Assembly: GCA_017399145.1 (NCBI GenBank)
Contig: JAFQEG010000033.1
Coordinates: 1 to 60,861, forward strand
Direction: 5' to 3'
DNA: 60,861 nt
From: Clostridia bacterium
Lineage (GTDB): Bacteria > Bacillota > Clostridia > Oscillospirales > CAG-272
A program made the position numbers and the translations under genes. Below, piece by piece: positions 51,804 to 60,861 of the stretch (within the stretch, counting starts at the first letter, position 1; every line of letters starts with the position of its first letter). A model generated the notes under the pieces. It did not search any database, had not been told where the DNA came from, and saw nothing but the letters and a program-made list of their open reading frames with translations.

Positions 51804-51992
51804 GTGAAAGCAGCAGAAATCAAAAATTTGAGCATCGAAGAGCTTGAAAAGAAACTTAAAGAGCTCAAAGAAGAACTCTTTAACCTTCGTTTTCAGCACG
51901 AAATTAACCAGCTCGAAAATCCTCACAAGATAGCTGACGTCAAGAAGGATATCGCTCGTGTAAAAACCATTCTCAACGAGAAGAACGCATAA
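51804..51992 (+). CDS. rpmC: 50S ribosomal protein L29 (uL29)
   Basis: The 62-residue two-helix protein ([33 protein letters not shown]) starts at GTG with GGAGGAA upstream. Confidence 0.98.
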   Translation: MKAAEIKNLSIEELEKKLKELKEELFNLRFQHEINQLENPHKIADVKKDIARVKTILNEKNA

Positions 51993-52009
51993 GTGGAGGA
52001 AAATGAGTT

Positions 52010-52270
52010 ATGACAGAAACACGTAACCTCAGAAAGACAAGAGTTGGTATTGTTGTAAGCGACAAGATGGATAAGACTATCGTAGTTGCAATCAGGGACA
52101 ATGTAAAGCACCCTGTATACAGCAAAATCATTAAGCGCACAACAAAGATTCATGCTCACGACGAGAAGAACGAGTGCGTTGTAGGTGACAAGGTAGAAGT
52201 AATGGAGACCAGACCTCTTTCAAAGACAAAGAGATGGCGCCTTGTTCAAATCATAGAAAAAGCGAAATAA
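52010..52270 (+). CDS. rpsQ: 30S ribosomal protein S17 (uS17)
   Basis: The 86-residue OB-fold protein has [35 protein letters not shown] and [15 protein letters not shown] 79-base gap follows before rplN. Confidence 0.98.
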   Translation: MTETRNLRKTRVGIVVSDKMDKTIVVAIRDNVKHPVYSKIIKRTTKIHAHDEKNECVVGDKVEVMETRPLSKTKRWRLVQIIEKAK

Positions 52271-52349
52271 TTAATCTCATCCTTTGGGTACATTAATAAG
52301 AACAAAATGTGCCGAAGTTTAGGGAAACCTTATTAGGAGGATAAATAAA

Positions 52350-52718
52350 GTGATTCAGCAAGAAAGCAGAATGAAGGTTGCCGACAACACAGGCGCTAAG
52401 GAGCTTTTGTGCATCAGAGTACTCGGTGGTACAGGCAGAAAATATGCTAATATCGGCGACGTTGTAGTTTGCTCTGTTAAGAAAGCTACCCCAGGCGGAG
52501 TTGTTAAGAAGGGCGACGTAGTAAAGGCTGTTATCGTTAGAAGTGCAAAGGGTGTTCGTCGTGCAGACGGCTCTTACATCAAGTTCGACGAGAACGCAGC
52601 AGTAATTATTAAGGAAGACAAGACACCTAAGGGAACACGTATCTTTGGCCCAGTTGCAAGAGAACTACGTGAGAAGGAATTCACAAAGATTCTTTCACTC
52701 GCTCCCGAAGTACTTTAA
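52350..52718 (+). CDS. rplN: 50S ribosomal protein L14 (uL14)
   Basis: The 122-residue protein starts at GTG with AGGAGG upstream; [20 protein letters not shown] and [13 protein letters not shown] are conserved. The 79 bases before it contain GGGTACA and TGTGCC, which can pair weakly, but nothing clear. Confidence 0.98.
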   Translation: MIQQESRMKVADNTGAKELLCIRVLGGTGRKYANIGDVVVCSVKKATPGGVVKKGDVVKAVIVRSAKGVRRADGSYIKFDENAAVIIKEDKTPKGTRIFGPVARELREKEFTKILSLAPEVL

Positions 52719-52734
52719 TTGGAGGTAAAATATA

Positions 52735-53064
52735 ATGAAGAAGCTTCATGTAAGACGTGATGACACCGTTATTGTTATCTCCGGTGATGACAAGGGTGTT
52801 AAGGGTAAGGTTATCGCAGTTAGCCCAGCAGAAGGCAAGGTAATTGTTGAGGGAGCAAACATTGTTTCCAAGCACCAAAAGCCAAGAAGACAGGGCGAAA
52901 CAGGTGGTATTCTTAAGGTTGAGGGTGCAATGTATGCATCCAAGGTACAAATCGTATGCCAAAACTCAAAGTGCGAAAAGTACAACAAGGGCACAAGAGT
53001 TAAGCACGCTATCGTAGATGGCAAGAAGGTACGTGTTTGTGCTAAATGTGGTCAAGCACTTTAA
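52735..53064 (+). CDS. rplX: 50S ribosomal protein L24 (uL24)
   Basis: The 109-residue KOW protein (KLHVRRDDTVIVISGDDKGVKGKV) has a C-terminal zinc-type element with CQNSKC instead of the usual CPKC pair, then CAKCG. The first pair is thus CX4C, an unusual spacing. Confidence 0.97.
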   Translation: MKKLHVRRDDTVIVISGDDKGVKGKVIAVSPAEGKVIVEGANIVSKHQKPRRQGETGGILKVEGAMYASKVQIVCQNSKCEKYNKGTRVKHAIVDGKKVRVCAKCGQAL

Positions 53065-53079
53065 TGGAGGTAACTTAAG

Positions 53080-53619
53080 ATGTCAAGAATGAAAGATCTA
53101 TATACAAATGAAGTTGCTCCAGCGCTTATGACTAAGTTTGCTTATAAGAGCACAATGCAAATTCCACGCTTCAACAAGATTGTTATCAACGTTGGTGCTG
53201 GTGATGCAAAGGATAATGCTAAGGTTATCGACAGCATTATTGCAGAAATTTCACTTATCGCAGGTCAGAAGGCAGTTCCTACTTACGCAAGAAAGTCAGT
53301 AGCTAACTTCAAGCTTCGTGAGGGTGTTAAGATTGGTGCGAAGGTAACACTTCGTGGCGAAAGAATGTACGAATTTATGGACAGACTCTTCACATTCGCT
53401 CTTCCAAGAGTACGTGACTTCAAGGGTATCAATCCTAACGGCTTTGATGGTCGTGGTAACTACTCAATGGGTCTTCGTGAACAGCTCATATTCCCAGAAA
53501 TCGAGTATGACAAGGTTGACAAGATTAGAGGTATGGATATTACATTCGTAACAACAGCTACTACAGATGAAGAAGCAAAAGAGCTCCTTACACTTATGGG
53601 CGCTCCATTTGCGAAATAA
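53080..53619 (+). CDS. rplE: 50S ribosomal protein L5 (uL5)
   Basis: The 179-residue protein binds 5S r[40 protein letters not shown] and [18 protein letters not shown] are conserved. Confidence 0.98.
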   Translation: MSRMKDLYTNEVAPALMTKFAYKSTMQIPRFNKIVINVGAGDAKDNAKVIDSIIAEISLIAGQKAVPTYARKSVANFKLREGVKIGAKVTLRGERMYEFMDRLFTFALPRVRDFKGINPNGFDGRGNYSMGLREQLIFPEIEYDKVDKIRGMDITFVTTATTDEEAKELLTLMGAPFAK

Positions 53620-53638
53620 TTAGAGGAGGACGCAACAG

Positions 53639-53824
53639 ATGGCAAAGAAGGCTATGGTGCTTAAGCAACAAAAGGCACAAAAATATTCTACAAGAGAATA
53701 CAATCGCTGCAAAATCTGCGGCAGACCTCACGGTTATCTTCGTAAGTACGGTATCTGCCGTATATGCTTCCGTGAGCTTGCTTACGCTGGTGAAATCCCA
53801 GGTGTAAGAAAGGCAAGCTGGTAA
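53639..53824 (+). CDS. rpsZ: 30S ribosomal protein S14, zinc type (uS14)
   Basis: The 61-residue short form has [20 protein letters not shown], the four zinc cysteines, and ends [11 protein letters not shown]. This is the C+ form. Confidence 0.98.
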   Translation: MAKKAMVLKQQKAQKYSTREYNRCKICGRPHGYLRKYGICRICFRELAYAGEIPGVRKASW

Positions 53825-53963
53825 TTAATTAAAATATTTTAGAATACAAGGTATTCACTCCAAACTAATCGGAAGGAAACGGCATAGCTGTTTAACCACC
53901 GGTGAGCCGTCGCCCAACTGGGCGGCAGCAAGATTGGACTTGCATAAATAGGAGGAAAATAAA
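53825..53963 (+). promoter_or_regulatory. Structured intercistronic RNA between rpsN and rpsH
   Basis: This 139-base gap has four stems: GAATAC/GTATTC (53842-53856), ACGGC/GCCGT (53879-53883 with 53906-53910), CGCCC/GGGCG (53911-53924) and CAAG/CTTG (53929-53942). S8 controls this region of the spc operon in E. coli; a ribosomal-protein site before rpsH is therefore plausible but the fold is not the E. coli one. Confidence 0.45.
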
Positions 53964-54359
53964 ATGCAAATTTCAGACGTAATTGCAGACATGCTAACCA
54001 GAATCAGAAACGCAAGCAATGCAAAGCACGAGACTGTTGACGTACCTGCTTCAAATATGAAGAAGGCAATCGCTGACATTCTTCTCGAGGAAGGCTACAT
54101 TAAGGCTGTTTCTGTAATTGATGATGGTAAGCAAGGCGTAATCAGAATCACATTGAAGTACGAGGGCAAGGCAAAGGTTATCCACGGTATTAAGAGAGTT
54201 TCTAAGCCAGGTCTTAGAATTTACTCTAACTGCGAGGATATGCCAAGAGTTATGAATGGTCTTGGTATTGCAATCGTTTCTACTTCAAAGGGCATCATGA
54301 CAGACAAAAAGGCTAGACGTGAAAACGTTGGCGGCGAAGTAATCGCATTTGTTTGGTAA
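53964..54359 (+). CDS. rpsH: 30S ribosomal protein S8 (uS8)
   Basis: The 131-residue protein ([40 protein letters not shown]) binds 16S helix 21. AGGAGG precedes the ATG. Confidence 0.98.
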   Translation: MQISDVIADMLTRIRNASNAKHETVDVPASNMKKAIADILLEEGYIKAVSVIDDGKQGVIRITLKYEGKAKVIHGIKRVSKPGLRIYSNCEDMPRVMNGLGIAIVSTSKGIMTDKKARRENVGGEVIAFVW

Positions 54360-54377
54360 TAACGGAGGTAAAAGAAC

Positions 54378-54920
54378 ATGTCAAGAATCGGAAGAAATCC
54401 TATTAATGTTCCTGCTGGTGTTCAAGTAACTGTCGATACTGAGAACAACGTTATCACCGTAAAGGGCCCAAAGGGTACATTAACTCAAAACTATCACAAC
54501 AGAATGATCGTTAACTGCGAGGCTAACGTAATTACTGTTGCTCGTCCAACTGACGACAAGGAAGACCGTGCACTTCACGGACTTACAAGAACACTTATCT
54601 ACAATATGGTTGTAGGTGTTACTGAGGGCTACACAAAGAAGCTTGAGGTTGTTGGTGTTGGTTACAGAGTTGCTATGCAAGGCAAAGCACTTAACCTTAC
54701 ACTAGGCTACTCACATCCAGTAGTTGTAGATGCTCCAGAGGGAGTTACATTCGAAACTCCAGATGCTAACACAATCCTTGTTAAGGGTATTGACAAGCAG
54801 GTTGTTGGCGAAACTGCAGCATATGTTCGTTCTAAGAGAGCTCCTGAGCCATACAAGGGCAAGGGTATTAAGTACGAGGGTGAAAAGATCCGTCGTAAAG
54901 CTGGTAAGACCGGTAAATAA
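54378..54920 (+). CDS. rplF: 50S ribosomal protein L6 (uL6)
   Basis: The 180-residue protein starts [17 protein letters not shown] and ends in the conserved [20 protein letters not shown] region. Confidence 0.98.
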   Translation: MSRIGRNPINVPAGVQVTVDTENNVITVKGPKGTLTQNYHNRMIVNCEANVITVARPTDDKEDRALHGLTRTLIYNMVVGVTEGYTKKLEVVGVGYRVAMQGKALNLTLGYSHPVVVDAPEGVTFETPDANTILVKGIDKQVVGETAAYVRSKRAPEPYKGKGIKYEGEKIRRKAGKTGK

Positions 54921-54938
54921 TGAAAGGAGAGGAAAAAG

Positions 54939-55298
54939 ATGGTATCAAGAAAAGATAGCAACGCACAACGTCTTAAGAGACACGCAAGAGTTCGTGGAAA
55001 GATTTCTGGAACTGCTGAGCGTCCACGTCTATGTGTATATCGTTCAAATAAGAATATTTCCTGCCAAATCATCGATGACGTAGCAGGTGTTACACTCGTT
55101 TCCGCTTCTACAATGGAGGCCGGATTTGAAGGTATCGGAAGCAACAAGGAGGCTGCTAAGAAGGTAGGCCTTATGATTGCTGAAAAAGCACTCGCAAAGG
55201 GTATAGACACAGTTGTATTTGACCGTGGTGGTTATGTATATCACGGCCGTGTATCGGAGCTTGCTGAGGGAGCAAGAGAAGGCGGACTTAAGTTCTAA
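54939..55298 (+). CDS. rplR: 50S ribosomal protein L18 (uL18)
   Basis: The 119-residue 5S rRNA-binding protein has [20 protein letters not shown] and [21 protein letters not shown] 71-base AT-rich gap precedes rpsE. Confidence 0.98.
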   Translation: MVSRKDSNAQRLKRHARVRGKISGTAERPRLCVYRSNKNISCQIIDDVAGVTLVSASTMEAGFEGIGSNKEAAKKVGLMIAEKALAKGIDTVVFDRGGYVYHGRVSELAEGAREGGLKF

Positions 55299-55369
55299 TT
55301 CTCGTTTTCCTAACAAGAAAACCGGTTTGTACACTGTTTAATTTAATTAAACACAAATAGGAGATAAAA

Positions 55370-55870
55370 ATGTCTAACATTAAAATTGAGAAAAGTAATC
55401 TTAAGGAAACAATGGTTGCACTCAACCGTGTTTCTAAGACAGTAAAGGGTGGTCGTATCGCTCGTTTCACAGCTCTTATGGTAGTTGGTGACGGTGCAGG
55501 CCACGTAGGTTATGGTCTTGGTAAGGCGTCTGAGGTTCCAGACGCAATCCGTAAGGGCATTGAGGATGCAAAGAAGAACATGATCACAGTATCAATTAAG
55601 GATACAACAATCCCACATGAAGTAATTGGTAAGTTTGGTGCAGGTACTGTACTTCTAAAGCCAGCTTCACTTGGTACAGGTATTATCGCAGGTCAAACAG
55701 TAAGAGCTGTTCTTGAGCTTGCAGGTATCAAAAATATCAGAGCTAAGAGCCTCCGTTCAAACAACAAGACAAACGTAGTTAAGGCTACATTTGAAGGTTT
55801 GAAGCAGCTCCGCACTATCGACGAGGTAGCAAACACTCGTGGTATTAGCAAAGAAAAGGTTATCGGTTAA
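55370..55870 (+). CDS. rpsE: 30S ribosomal protein S5 (uS5)
   Basis: The 166-residue protein has [20 protein letters not shown] and [14 protein letters not shown]; the fidelity and spectinomycin loop is normal. Confidence 0.98.
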   Translation: MSNIKIEKSNLKETMVALNRVSKTVKGGRIARFTALMVVGDGAGHVGYGLGKASEVPDAIRKGIEDAKKNMITVSIKDTTIPHEVIGKFGAGTVLLKPASLGTGIIAGQTVRAVLELAGIKNIRAKSLRSNNKTNVVKATFEGLKQLRTIDEVANTRGISKEKVIG

Positions 55871-55884
55871 GGAGGAACTATAAG

Positions 55885-56064
55885 ATGGAAAACGTAAAGG
55901 TAACACTCGTAAAGAGTCTTATAGCTTGCAAGCCTAACCAAAAGCTTACAGCTAAATCACTTGGCTTTAAGAGAATCGGCGATAGCATCGTTTGCAAGAA
56001 CGATAAGGTATTGGCAGGTAAAATAAAAGTACTTTCTCACCTTGTAAAGGTAGAAAACGTTTAA
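55885..56064 (+). CDS. rpmD: 50S ribosomal protein L30 (uL30)
   Basis: The 59-residue protein reads MENVKVTLVKSLIACKPNQ and ends LSHLVKVENV. AAGGAGG precedes the ATG. It lies between rpsE and rplO as in most bacteria; the following 95 bases hold CTGCC/GGCAG and short GAAATC repeats. Confidence 0.97.
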   Translation: MENVKVTLVKSLIACKPNQKLTAKSLGFKRIGDSIVCKNDKVLAGKIKVLSHLVKVENV

Positions 56065-56159
56065 TCTAACTGCCAACACGGGCAGCAGATTGAAATCGAA
56101 TTTGAAATCAAATAATGAAATCAATCAAACAAATTCAAATTAAATAAGGAGGACAAAAA

Positions 56160-56600
56160 ATGAAGCTCCATGAACTTTCTCCAGCTGCTGGTTCTGTTAA
56201 AGCAGCATGGCGTAAAGGTAGAGGTCCTGGCTCTGGTAACGGTAAGACTGCAGGTAAGGGACACAAGGGACAGAACGCACGTTCTGGTGGCGGAGTAAGA
56301 CCCGGCTTTGAAGGCGGACAACTTCCACTTTACAGAAAACTTCCTAAAAGAGGATTTAATAACAAATTTGCAAAGGAATACGCAACAATTAACGTAAGCG
56401 ACCTTAACAGATTTAACAACGGCGAAACTGTTAACCTTGAGACTCTTGTTAAATGCGGACTTGTTCGCAAGGAACTCGACGGACTTAAAGTGCTTGGCAA
56501 CGGTAACGTAAACGTAGCAGTTACTGTTGAAGCAAAGGTTTTCTCAGCAACAGCTAAAGAGAAAATCGAAGCAGCAGGCGGAAAAGCCGAGGTGAAATAA
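56160..56600 (+). CDS. rplO: 50S ribosomal protein L15 (uL15)
   Basis: The 146-residue protein has the Gly/Lys-rich head [19 protein letters not shown] and [20 protein letters not shown]. Translation leads directly into secY two bases later. Confidence 0.98.
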   Translation: MKLHELSPAAGSVKAAWRKGRGPGSGNGKTAGKGHKGQNARSGGGVRPGFEGGQLPLYRKLPKRGFNNKFAKEYATINVSDLNRFNNGETVNLETLVKCGLVRKELDGLKVLGNGNVNVAVTVEAKVFSATAKEKIEAAGGKAEVK

Positions 56601-56602
56601 TT

Positions 56603-57979
56603 ATGTTTAAAACCTTAGCTAACGCTTGGAAAATTAAAGATTTAAGAAGTAAGCTTTTGTTCACTCTATTAATCATATTGATTTATAGAATTGGAACATC
56701 AGTACCAGTACCATTTGTAAGCTCAACTGACCTTTCAGTTGGCTCACAAACAATCTTTGGTTTCTTCAACACCCTATCAGGTGGTGCGTTTGAGCAAGGC
56801 TCACTCTTTGCTCTTGGTGTATCCCCATACATCACAGCATCAATCGTAGTTCAGCTTTTAACAGTTGCTATCCCAGCTCTTGAAAGACTTTCAAAGCTTG
56901 GCGAAGAGGGTAAGCGCAAGATTAACATTATTACAAGATACATTACAATCGGTATTTCAATAGTTACTGCTATTGGTTACTACCTATTGCTAAAGAACAA
57001 CGGTGCTTTGACACTTTTCGCAAGCGAAGAGTACTGGCTATTCTCAGCATTCGTAATTATCACCTGTTATGTTGCAGGCTCATGTCTTGTAATGTGGCTT
57101 GCTGAAAAAATCAACGATAAGGGTATCGGAAACGGTATTTCAATAATTCTTTTCGCAAATATCGTATCTCGTGGTGCTCCACTTCTCTTGAACTTCATTA
57201 GCATGTTCAAGACAGAGTACGAGGGCTACACACTTTATGGCTTCTACAAGGTTGCTGGTAACGGTCACGTAATCGGTTCAACAATCTTTACAATTCTTGT
57301 ACTTGCAGCAATGCTTGCAATGATTTGGTTTGTAATCTTCATTTCTGAAAGTGAAAGAAGAATTCCAGTTCAATATGCAAAGAGAGTACAAGGTAGAAAA
57401 ATGTATGGAGGACAAAACTCCAACATTCCACTAAAGGTAAATATGGCAGGCGTTATGCCTATCATCTTCGCAAATGCAATTATTACAATTCCATCAACAA
57501 TTGCAATGTTTGCAAAGCCACAAACTGGTACATTCTGGGCTTGGCTTGTAGACTTCTGCTCAAGCACCTCATGGTTCTATGCGTTGATGCAATTTATCCT
57601 AATTCTTGCCTTTGCATACTTCTACGTAGCTATTTCCTTCAACCCAACGGAGGTTGCAGGTAATATACAAAAGCAGGGTGGTGCAATCCCAGGTATTCGT
57701 CCAGGTAAGGCAACATCAGGCTTTATTCAAAAGGTTCTTTCAAAGGTAACATTCATTGGTGCACTTTCACTTTCAATTATTTCCGTAGTACCACTAATCG
57801 TTCACTTAATCGTAAACGCAATGCAGGATGTAAACATCGCATTCCAAGCATTTACAGCAGTACAAGAGCTTGCATTCGCAGGTACATCTGTTGTAATCGT
57901 AGTTGGTGTTATTATTGAAACTGTAAGAGAAATCGAAGCACAAATGACAATGCGTAACTACAAAGGCTTCCTTGGTTAA
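56603..57979 (+). CDS. secY: Preprotein translocase subunit SecY
   Basis: The 458-residue core channel of the Sec translocon has ten membrane helices, the plug region after helix 1 (FNTLSGGAFEQGSLFALGVSP), ERLSKLGEEG, ERRIPVQYAKR and FNPTEVAGNIQKQGG. It follows rplO by two bases. Confidence 0.98.
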   Translation: MFKTLANAWKIKDLRSKLLFTLLIILIYRIGTSVPVPFVSSTDLSVGSQTIFGFFNTLSGGAFEQGSLFALGVSPYITASIVVQLLTVAIPALERLSKLGEEGKRKINIITRYITIGISIVTAIGYYLLLKNNGALTLFASEEYWLFSAFVIITCYVAGSCLVMWLAEKINDKGIGNGISIILFANIVSRGAPLLLNFISMFKTEYEGYTLYGFYKVAGNGHVIGSTIFTILVLAAMLAMIWFVIFISESERRIPVQYAKRVQGRKMYGGQNSNIPLKVNMAGVMPIIFANAIITIPSTIAMFAKPQTGTFWAWLVDFCSSTSWFYALMQFILILAFAYFYVAISFNPTEVAGNIQKQGGAIPGIRPGKATSGFIQKVLSKVTFIGALSLSIISVVPLIVHLIVNAMQDVNIAFQAFTAVQELAFAGTSVVIVVGVIIETVREIEAQMTMRNYKGFLG

Positions 57980-57994
57980 TATACAAAGGAGAAT

Positions 57995-58651
57995 ATGATG
58001 GCTAAGAATCTTAAAATGATATTCCTCGGTGCTCCTGGTGCCGGTAAGGGAACACAATCTGACATCGTTGCTGAAAAGTATGGTATTCCAACTATTTCAA
58101 CAGGCGTTATGATCAGAGAAGCAATTAAAAACAATACTGAGATGGGACTTGCCGCAAAGGCATACACCGAAAAGGGTGCACTCGTTCCAGATGAGGTTGT
58201 AATAGGTATTATTGGTGAAAGACTAAGCAAGGATGACTGCCAAAACGGCTTTATCCTTGACGGCTTCCCAAGAACCGTTCCACAAGCTGAAGCGCTTGAC
58301 AAGATGGGTGTTGAAATCAACTGTGTTGTTAGCCTTGAGGTTGCGGATGAAAAAATCGTTACCCGTATGAGTGGCAGACGTGTATGCGCTAAGTGCGGTG
58401 CATCCTACCACATTGAATATAATCCTTCTAAGGATGGCGTAACCTGCGATAAGTGTGGTGAGCCACTTACTACAAGAAAGGATGACGCTGCAGAGGTTGT
58501 GCTTGATAGACTTAACGTATATCACAACCAAACAGAGCCCCTTAAGGATTTCTACGGTAAAAAGGGCGTGCTCGTTTTAGTAGAGGGTCAAGAAAAGGTA
58601 GAGGATACTACCAAGCTTACACTTTCTGCTATTGAGAACGCAATAAAATAA
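57995..58651 (+). CDS. adk: Adenylate kinase with zinc LID
   Basis: The 218-residue enzyme balances AMP, ADP and ATP. P-loop GAPGAGKGTQ, DGFPRTVPQAEAL and the LID cysteines CAKC and CDKC (zinc type of Gram-positives) are present. AAGGAG precedes ATG; a second Met follows immediately. Confidence 0.98.
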   Translation: MMAKNLKMIFLGAPGAGKGTQSDIVAEKYGIPTISTGVMIREAIKNNTEMGLAAKAYTEKGALVPDEVVIGIIGERLSKDDCQNGFILDGFPRTVPQAEALDKMGVEINCVVSLEVADEKIVTRMSGRRVCAKCGASYHIEYNPSKDGVTCDKCGEPLTTRKDDAAEVVLDRLNVYHNQTEPLKDFYGKKGVLVLVEGQEKVEDTTKLTLSAIENAIK

Positions 58652-58654
58652 GTT

Positions 58655-59413
58655 ATGATTCAGCTAAAGACACCTGAGCAAATTGAGATAATGAAGGTTG
58701 CTGGTAGAATTACTGGCGAGACATTACTCATGGCAAGGGAATTGATTCGAGAAGGAATTACAACTAAAGAAATTGATGACAAGATACACCAATACATCAA
58801 GAAATGTGGCGCAAGACCAACATTTCTTGGGTACGGTGGATTTCCTGGTAGCGCTTGCATAAGCATAAACAATGAGGTTATACATGGTATTCCCTCAAAG
58901 AAAAGAGTGCTAAAGAATGGTGACATCGTCAAGATTGACGTAGGCGCTGAATGGCACGGGTTTACAGGCGATAGCGCAGCTACCTTTGGCGTAGGTCAGA
59001 TTTCAGAGGACGCACAAAAACTTATTGACGTAACAAGAGAAAGCTTTTTCAAGGCTATTGAGGCACTTGAAAACACCCCTAACCCAAGGGTTGGCGACAT
59101 AGGCTACGCAGTGCAAAGCTACGTTGAGGCTAATGGCTTTTCCGTAGTGCGTGATTTCGTAGGACATGGAGTTGGAGCAAATCTTCACGAGGACCCCAAC
59201 GTACCAAACTACGGCACACAGGGACGAGGAGTAAGAATTTACCCCGGTATGACCCTTGCAATTGAGCCTATGGTAAATCAAGGCACGCATATGGTTAAAA
59301 TGCTCTCTGACGGCTGGGGAGTTGTTACAGCCGATGGCAAGCTATCAGCTCATTATGAGCATAGCATTGCATTTACTGACAACGGAGTTATCTTACTCAC
59401 AAAGGTTGACTAA
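58655..59413 (+). CDS. map: Methionine aminopeptidase, type I
   Basis: The 252-residue enzyme removes the initiator Met. Metal ligands are visible in KIDVGAEWHGFTGDSAATF (two Asp), VGHGVGANLHEDP (His), and AIEPM and YEHS (Glu). No good ribosome binding site precedes it, so translation is probably coupled to adk three bases upstream. Confidence 0.98.
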   Translation: MIQLKTPEQIEIMKVAGRITGETLLMARELIREGITTKEIDDKIHQYIKKCGARPTFLGYGGFPGSACISINNEVIHGIPSKKRVLKNGDIVKIDVGAEWHGFTGDSAATFGVGQISEDAQKLIDVTRESFFKAIEALENTPNPRVGDIGYAVQSYVEANGFSVVRDFVGHGVGANLHEDPNVPNYGTQGRGVRIYPGMTLAIEPMVNQGTHMVKMLSDGWGVVTADGKLSAHYEHSIAFTDNGVILLTKVD

Positions 59414-59542
59414 CTCGAAAAATCCAAGACCTTCACAGCGGCTGTTAAGTGAGGGTTGAGAATATTCCAAGGCTCGCTAACGTTACTCGAGCATGGAACT
59501 GAATAAAATTTATTCCGCAGAAAAACGAGAGGAAAAACAAAT
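59414..59542 (+). promoter_or_regulatory. Structured intercistronic RNA between map and infA
   Basis: The 129-base gap holds an 8-bp stem ACCTTCAC/GTGAGGGT (59429-59436 with 59449-59456, one G-U), a second hairpin TTCCA/TGGAA (59465-59469 with 59494-59498) enclosing GCTCG/CGAGC, and closing complementarity CTCG/CGAG (59414-59417 with 59526-59529), which places the infA ribosome binding site just outside the fold. It may control infA and following genes. Confidence 0.5.
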
Positions 59543-59761
59543 ATGGGAAAATCAGATGTAGTAGAATTTGAGGGCATCGTTACGGAAGCACTTCCTAACG
59601 CAACCTTCAAAGTGAAATTGCCTAACGAGCATATTGTTACTGCTCGTATCTCAGGCAAACTCAGACTAAATTATATAAGAATATTGCCCGGTGATAAGGT
59701 TACCGTAGAGGTTTCAATTTACGACCTCTCAAAGGGACGCATCACATGGCGCGCTAAATAA
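59543..59761 (+). CDS. infA: Translation initiation factor IF-1
   Basis: The 72-residue OB-fold protein ([40 protein letters not shown]) blocks the A site during initiation. GAGAGGAAAAA precedes the ATG. Confidence 0.98.
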   Translation: MGKSDVVEFEGIVTEALPNATFKVKLPNEHIVTARISGKLRLNYIRILPGDKVTVEVSIYDLSKGRITWRAK

Positions 59762-59778
59762 GAAAGGCGGTTTTTATA

Positions 59779-59892
59779 ATGAAAGTAAAGCCTTCCGTAA
59801 AGAAGATCTGTGATAAGTGCAAGATTATAAAGAGAAAGGGTACCGTAATGGTTATCTGCGAGAACCCTAAGCACAAACAGAGACAGGGCTAA
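59779..59892 (+). CDS. rpmJ: 50S ribosomal protein L36 (bL36), zinc form
   Basis: The 37-residue protein reads [20 protein letters not shown], with zinc ligands CDKC, a later Cys in VICENP and His in KHKQRQG. Start follows AAAGGCGG. Confidence 0.97.
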   Translation: MKVKPSVKKICDKCKIIKRKGTVMVICENPKHKQRQG

Positions 59893-59931
59893 TCAACAAT
59901 TCAAACCAAAAATTTAATGAGGTGAAAACAA

Positions 59932-60300
59932 ATGGCTCGTATAGCTGGTGTTGACATTCCGAACGCAAAGCGTGTTGAAATTGCTTTAACATACATTTAC
60001 GGTATCGGATTAAAGAGCGCACAGGACATTCTTGCAAAGACAGGAATCGATCCTAACACACGCGCAAAGGATTTGACAGAAGATGAAATCGCGAAGCTTC
60101 GTGAGGAAATCGAAACAAATTATCACGTTGAGGGTGAACTTCGTAGAGAGGTTAGCCTTAACATTAAGCGTCTAGTTGAAATTAACTGCTATCGTGGAAC
60201 TAGACACAGAAAAGGTCTTCCTGTAAGAGGACAAAGAACAAAGACAAATGCTAGAACTCGTAAGGGTCCAGCAAAGACGATAGCAAACAAGAAGAAATAA
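59932..60300 (+). CDS. rpsM: 30S ribosomal protein S13 (uS13)
   Basis: The 122-residue protein has [31 protein letters not shown] and [19 protein letters not shown]. Confidence 0.98.
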   Translation: MARIAGVDIPNAKRVEIALTYIYGIGLKSAQDILAKTGIDPNTRAKDLTEDEIAKLREEIETNYHVEGELRREVSLNIKRLVEINCYRGTRHRKGLPVRGQRTKTNARTRKGPAKTIANKKK

Positions 60301-60313
60301 GGAGTGTAGCGAA

Positions 60314-60700
60314 ATGGCAGAAAAGAGAACAAGAAAACGCCGTGAGCGCAAAAATATTGAAAAGGGTGCAGCACATATCAGCTCAACCTTTAACAATACC
60401 ATTGTTACCATCACTGACGTTGACGGAAACGCAGTTTCTTGGGCTTCCGCAGGTGAGCTAGGTTACAAGGGTTCAAGAAAATCCACACCATTTGCTGCAC
60501 AAATGGCTGCAGAGGCTGCTGCTAAGGCTGCAATGGAGCATGGTATGAAGAGTGTAGAGGTTTACGTTAAGGGCCCAGGTCAAGGACGTGAATCAGCAAT
60601 TCGTGCACTTTCAACAGCAGGACTTCAGGTTACAATGATTAAGGACGTAACCCCAATTCCTCACAATGGTTGCAGACCACCAAAGCGCAGACGCGTTTAA
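60314..60700 (+). CDS. rpsK: 30S ribosomal protein S11 (uS11)
   Basis: The 128-residue protein ends in the conserved [20 protein letters not shown] and has [16 protein letters not shown]. Confidence 0.98.
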   Translation: MAEKRTRKRRERKNIEKGAAHISSTFNNTIVTITDVDGNAVSWASAGELGYKGSRKSTPFAAQMAAEAAAKAAMEHGMKSVEVYVKGPGQGRESAIRALSTAGLQVTMIKDVTPIPHNGCRPPKRRRV

Positions 60701-60721
60701 TCTAATAGGAGGATTAAAGAA

Positions 60722-60861
60722 ATGGCAAGATATACAGGACCTTCATGCAAGCTTTGCCGTAGAGAAGGTGTTAAGCTTTATCTTAAGGGAGACCGTTGTT
60801 TCTCAAATAAGTGTTCCATCAACACAAGAACAGTAAACGAGGGTAAGGTTCCTACAGTTAC
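60722..60861 (+). CDS. rpsD: 30S ribosomal protein S4 (uS4), partial at the window end
   Basis: The first 46 residues are seen: [20 protein letters not shown] and onward, with the zinc-type cysteines CKLC, C and C (DRCFSNKCS). The rest lies beyond the window. TAGGAGG precedes the ATG. Confidence 0.96.
   Translation, partial: MARYTGPSCKLCRREGVKLYLKGDRCFSNKCSINTRTVNEGKVPTV

Noticed and set aside
54707-55210. 167-codon minus-strand frame opposite rplF and rplR
   Set aside because: Spans the junction of two conserved genes in antisense; chance frame.
1-60861. tRNA and rRNA genes, insertion sequences, prophage or integrase genes
   Set aside because: No cloverleaf with TTCRANT arm, no rRNA core sequences, no transposase or integrase motif, and no terminal inverted repeats were found on reading both strands.

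Overview
The window looks like a chromosomal segment of a low-GC Gram-positive anaerobe of class Clostridia, probably an uncultured gut-type lineage; this is inference. Supporting signs are the gene order of the complete S10-spc-alpha ribosomal cluster, AGGAGG-type ribosome binding sites, sigma-A promoters with an almost invariable 17-bp spacer, zinc-binding forms of L32, S14, L36 and S4, a type III glutamine synthetase, T-box and cobalamin riboswitch control, and NrdR. No rRNA, tRNA, CRISPR array, insertion sequence or prophage gene was seen.

Layout. Bases 1-5750 are housekeeping and small genes: a sodium symporter, an acyl-ACP thioesterase, a MazF-type toxin without an adjacent antitoxin, and the DUF177-rpmF pair. 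Bases 5800-10080 hold a rod-shaped noncoding RNA (possibly 6S RNA), then a 1330-residue surface lipoprotein with fibronectin-like repeats, two of them recently duplicated. Bases 10100-13480 (minus) carry a Nudix gene and a polar amino acid ABC transporter whose binding protein appears circularly permuted, behind Arg-box-like palindromes. Bases 13480-18010 (minus) are a seven-gene run with dut, alkD-like and house-cleaning hydrolases. Bases 18080-20110 hold rhaD-fucO (lactaldehyde/propanediol branch), divergent from a MarR regulator and acyl-CoA synthetase pair. Bases 22700-30830 hold purC, a B12 riboswitch-controlled DUF4430 lipoprotein divergent from an amidohydrolase, nrdR, a membrane protein, glutamine synthetase III behind an operator array, and a stand-alone trpB behind a tryptophan T-box.

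Bases 30880-34680 hold small membrane proteins, a phosphatase, an esterase and a lipid kinase. Bases 34680-44160 form a striking catabolic/redox cluster: two tandem heparinase II/III-like proteins, a sugar isomerase-type TIM barrel, a fumarate-reductase-like flavoprotein, an SDR and an Old Yellow Enzyme-type reductase in one direction, with a 2-hydroxyacid dehydrogenase diverging. araD follows at 45.5 kb.

Bases 46400-60861 are the ribosomal protein operon from rpsJ to the start of rpsD, including secY, adk, map and infA. It is preceded by a structured leader containing an intrinsic terminator, and has three long structured intercistronic gaps (rpsJ-rplC, rpsN-rpsH, map-infA) that look like regulatory RNA. 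Its S3 protein has a charged insertion exactly where the KH-domain GXXG loop should be.

The best candidates for something undescribed are the permuted binding protein with its unusual ATPase, the interrupted S3 KH loop, the 34.7-44.2 kb lyase/oxidoreductase cluster, the ribosomal leader RNAs and the orphan rod-like RNA.
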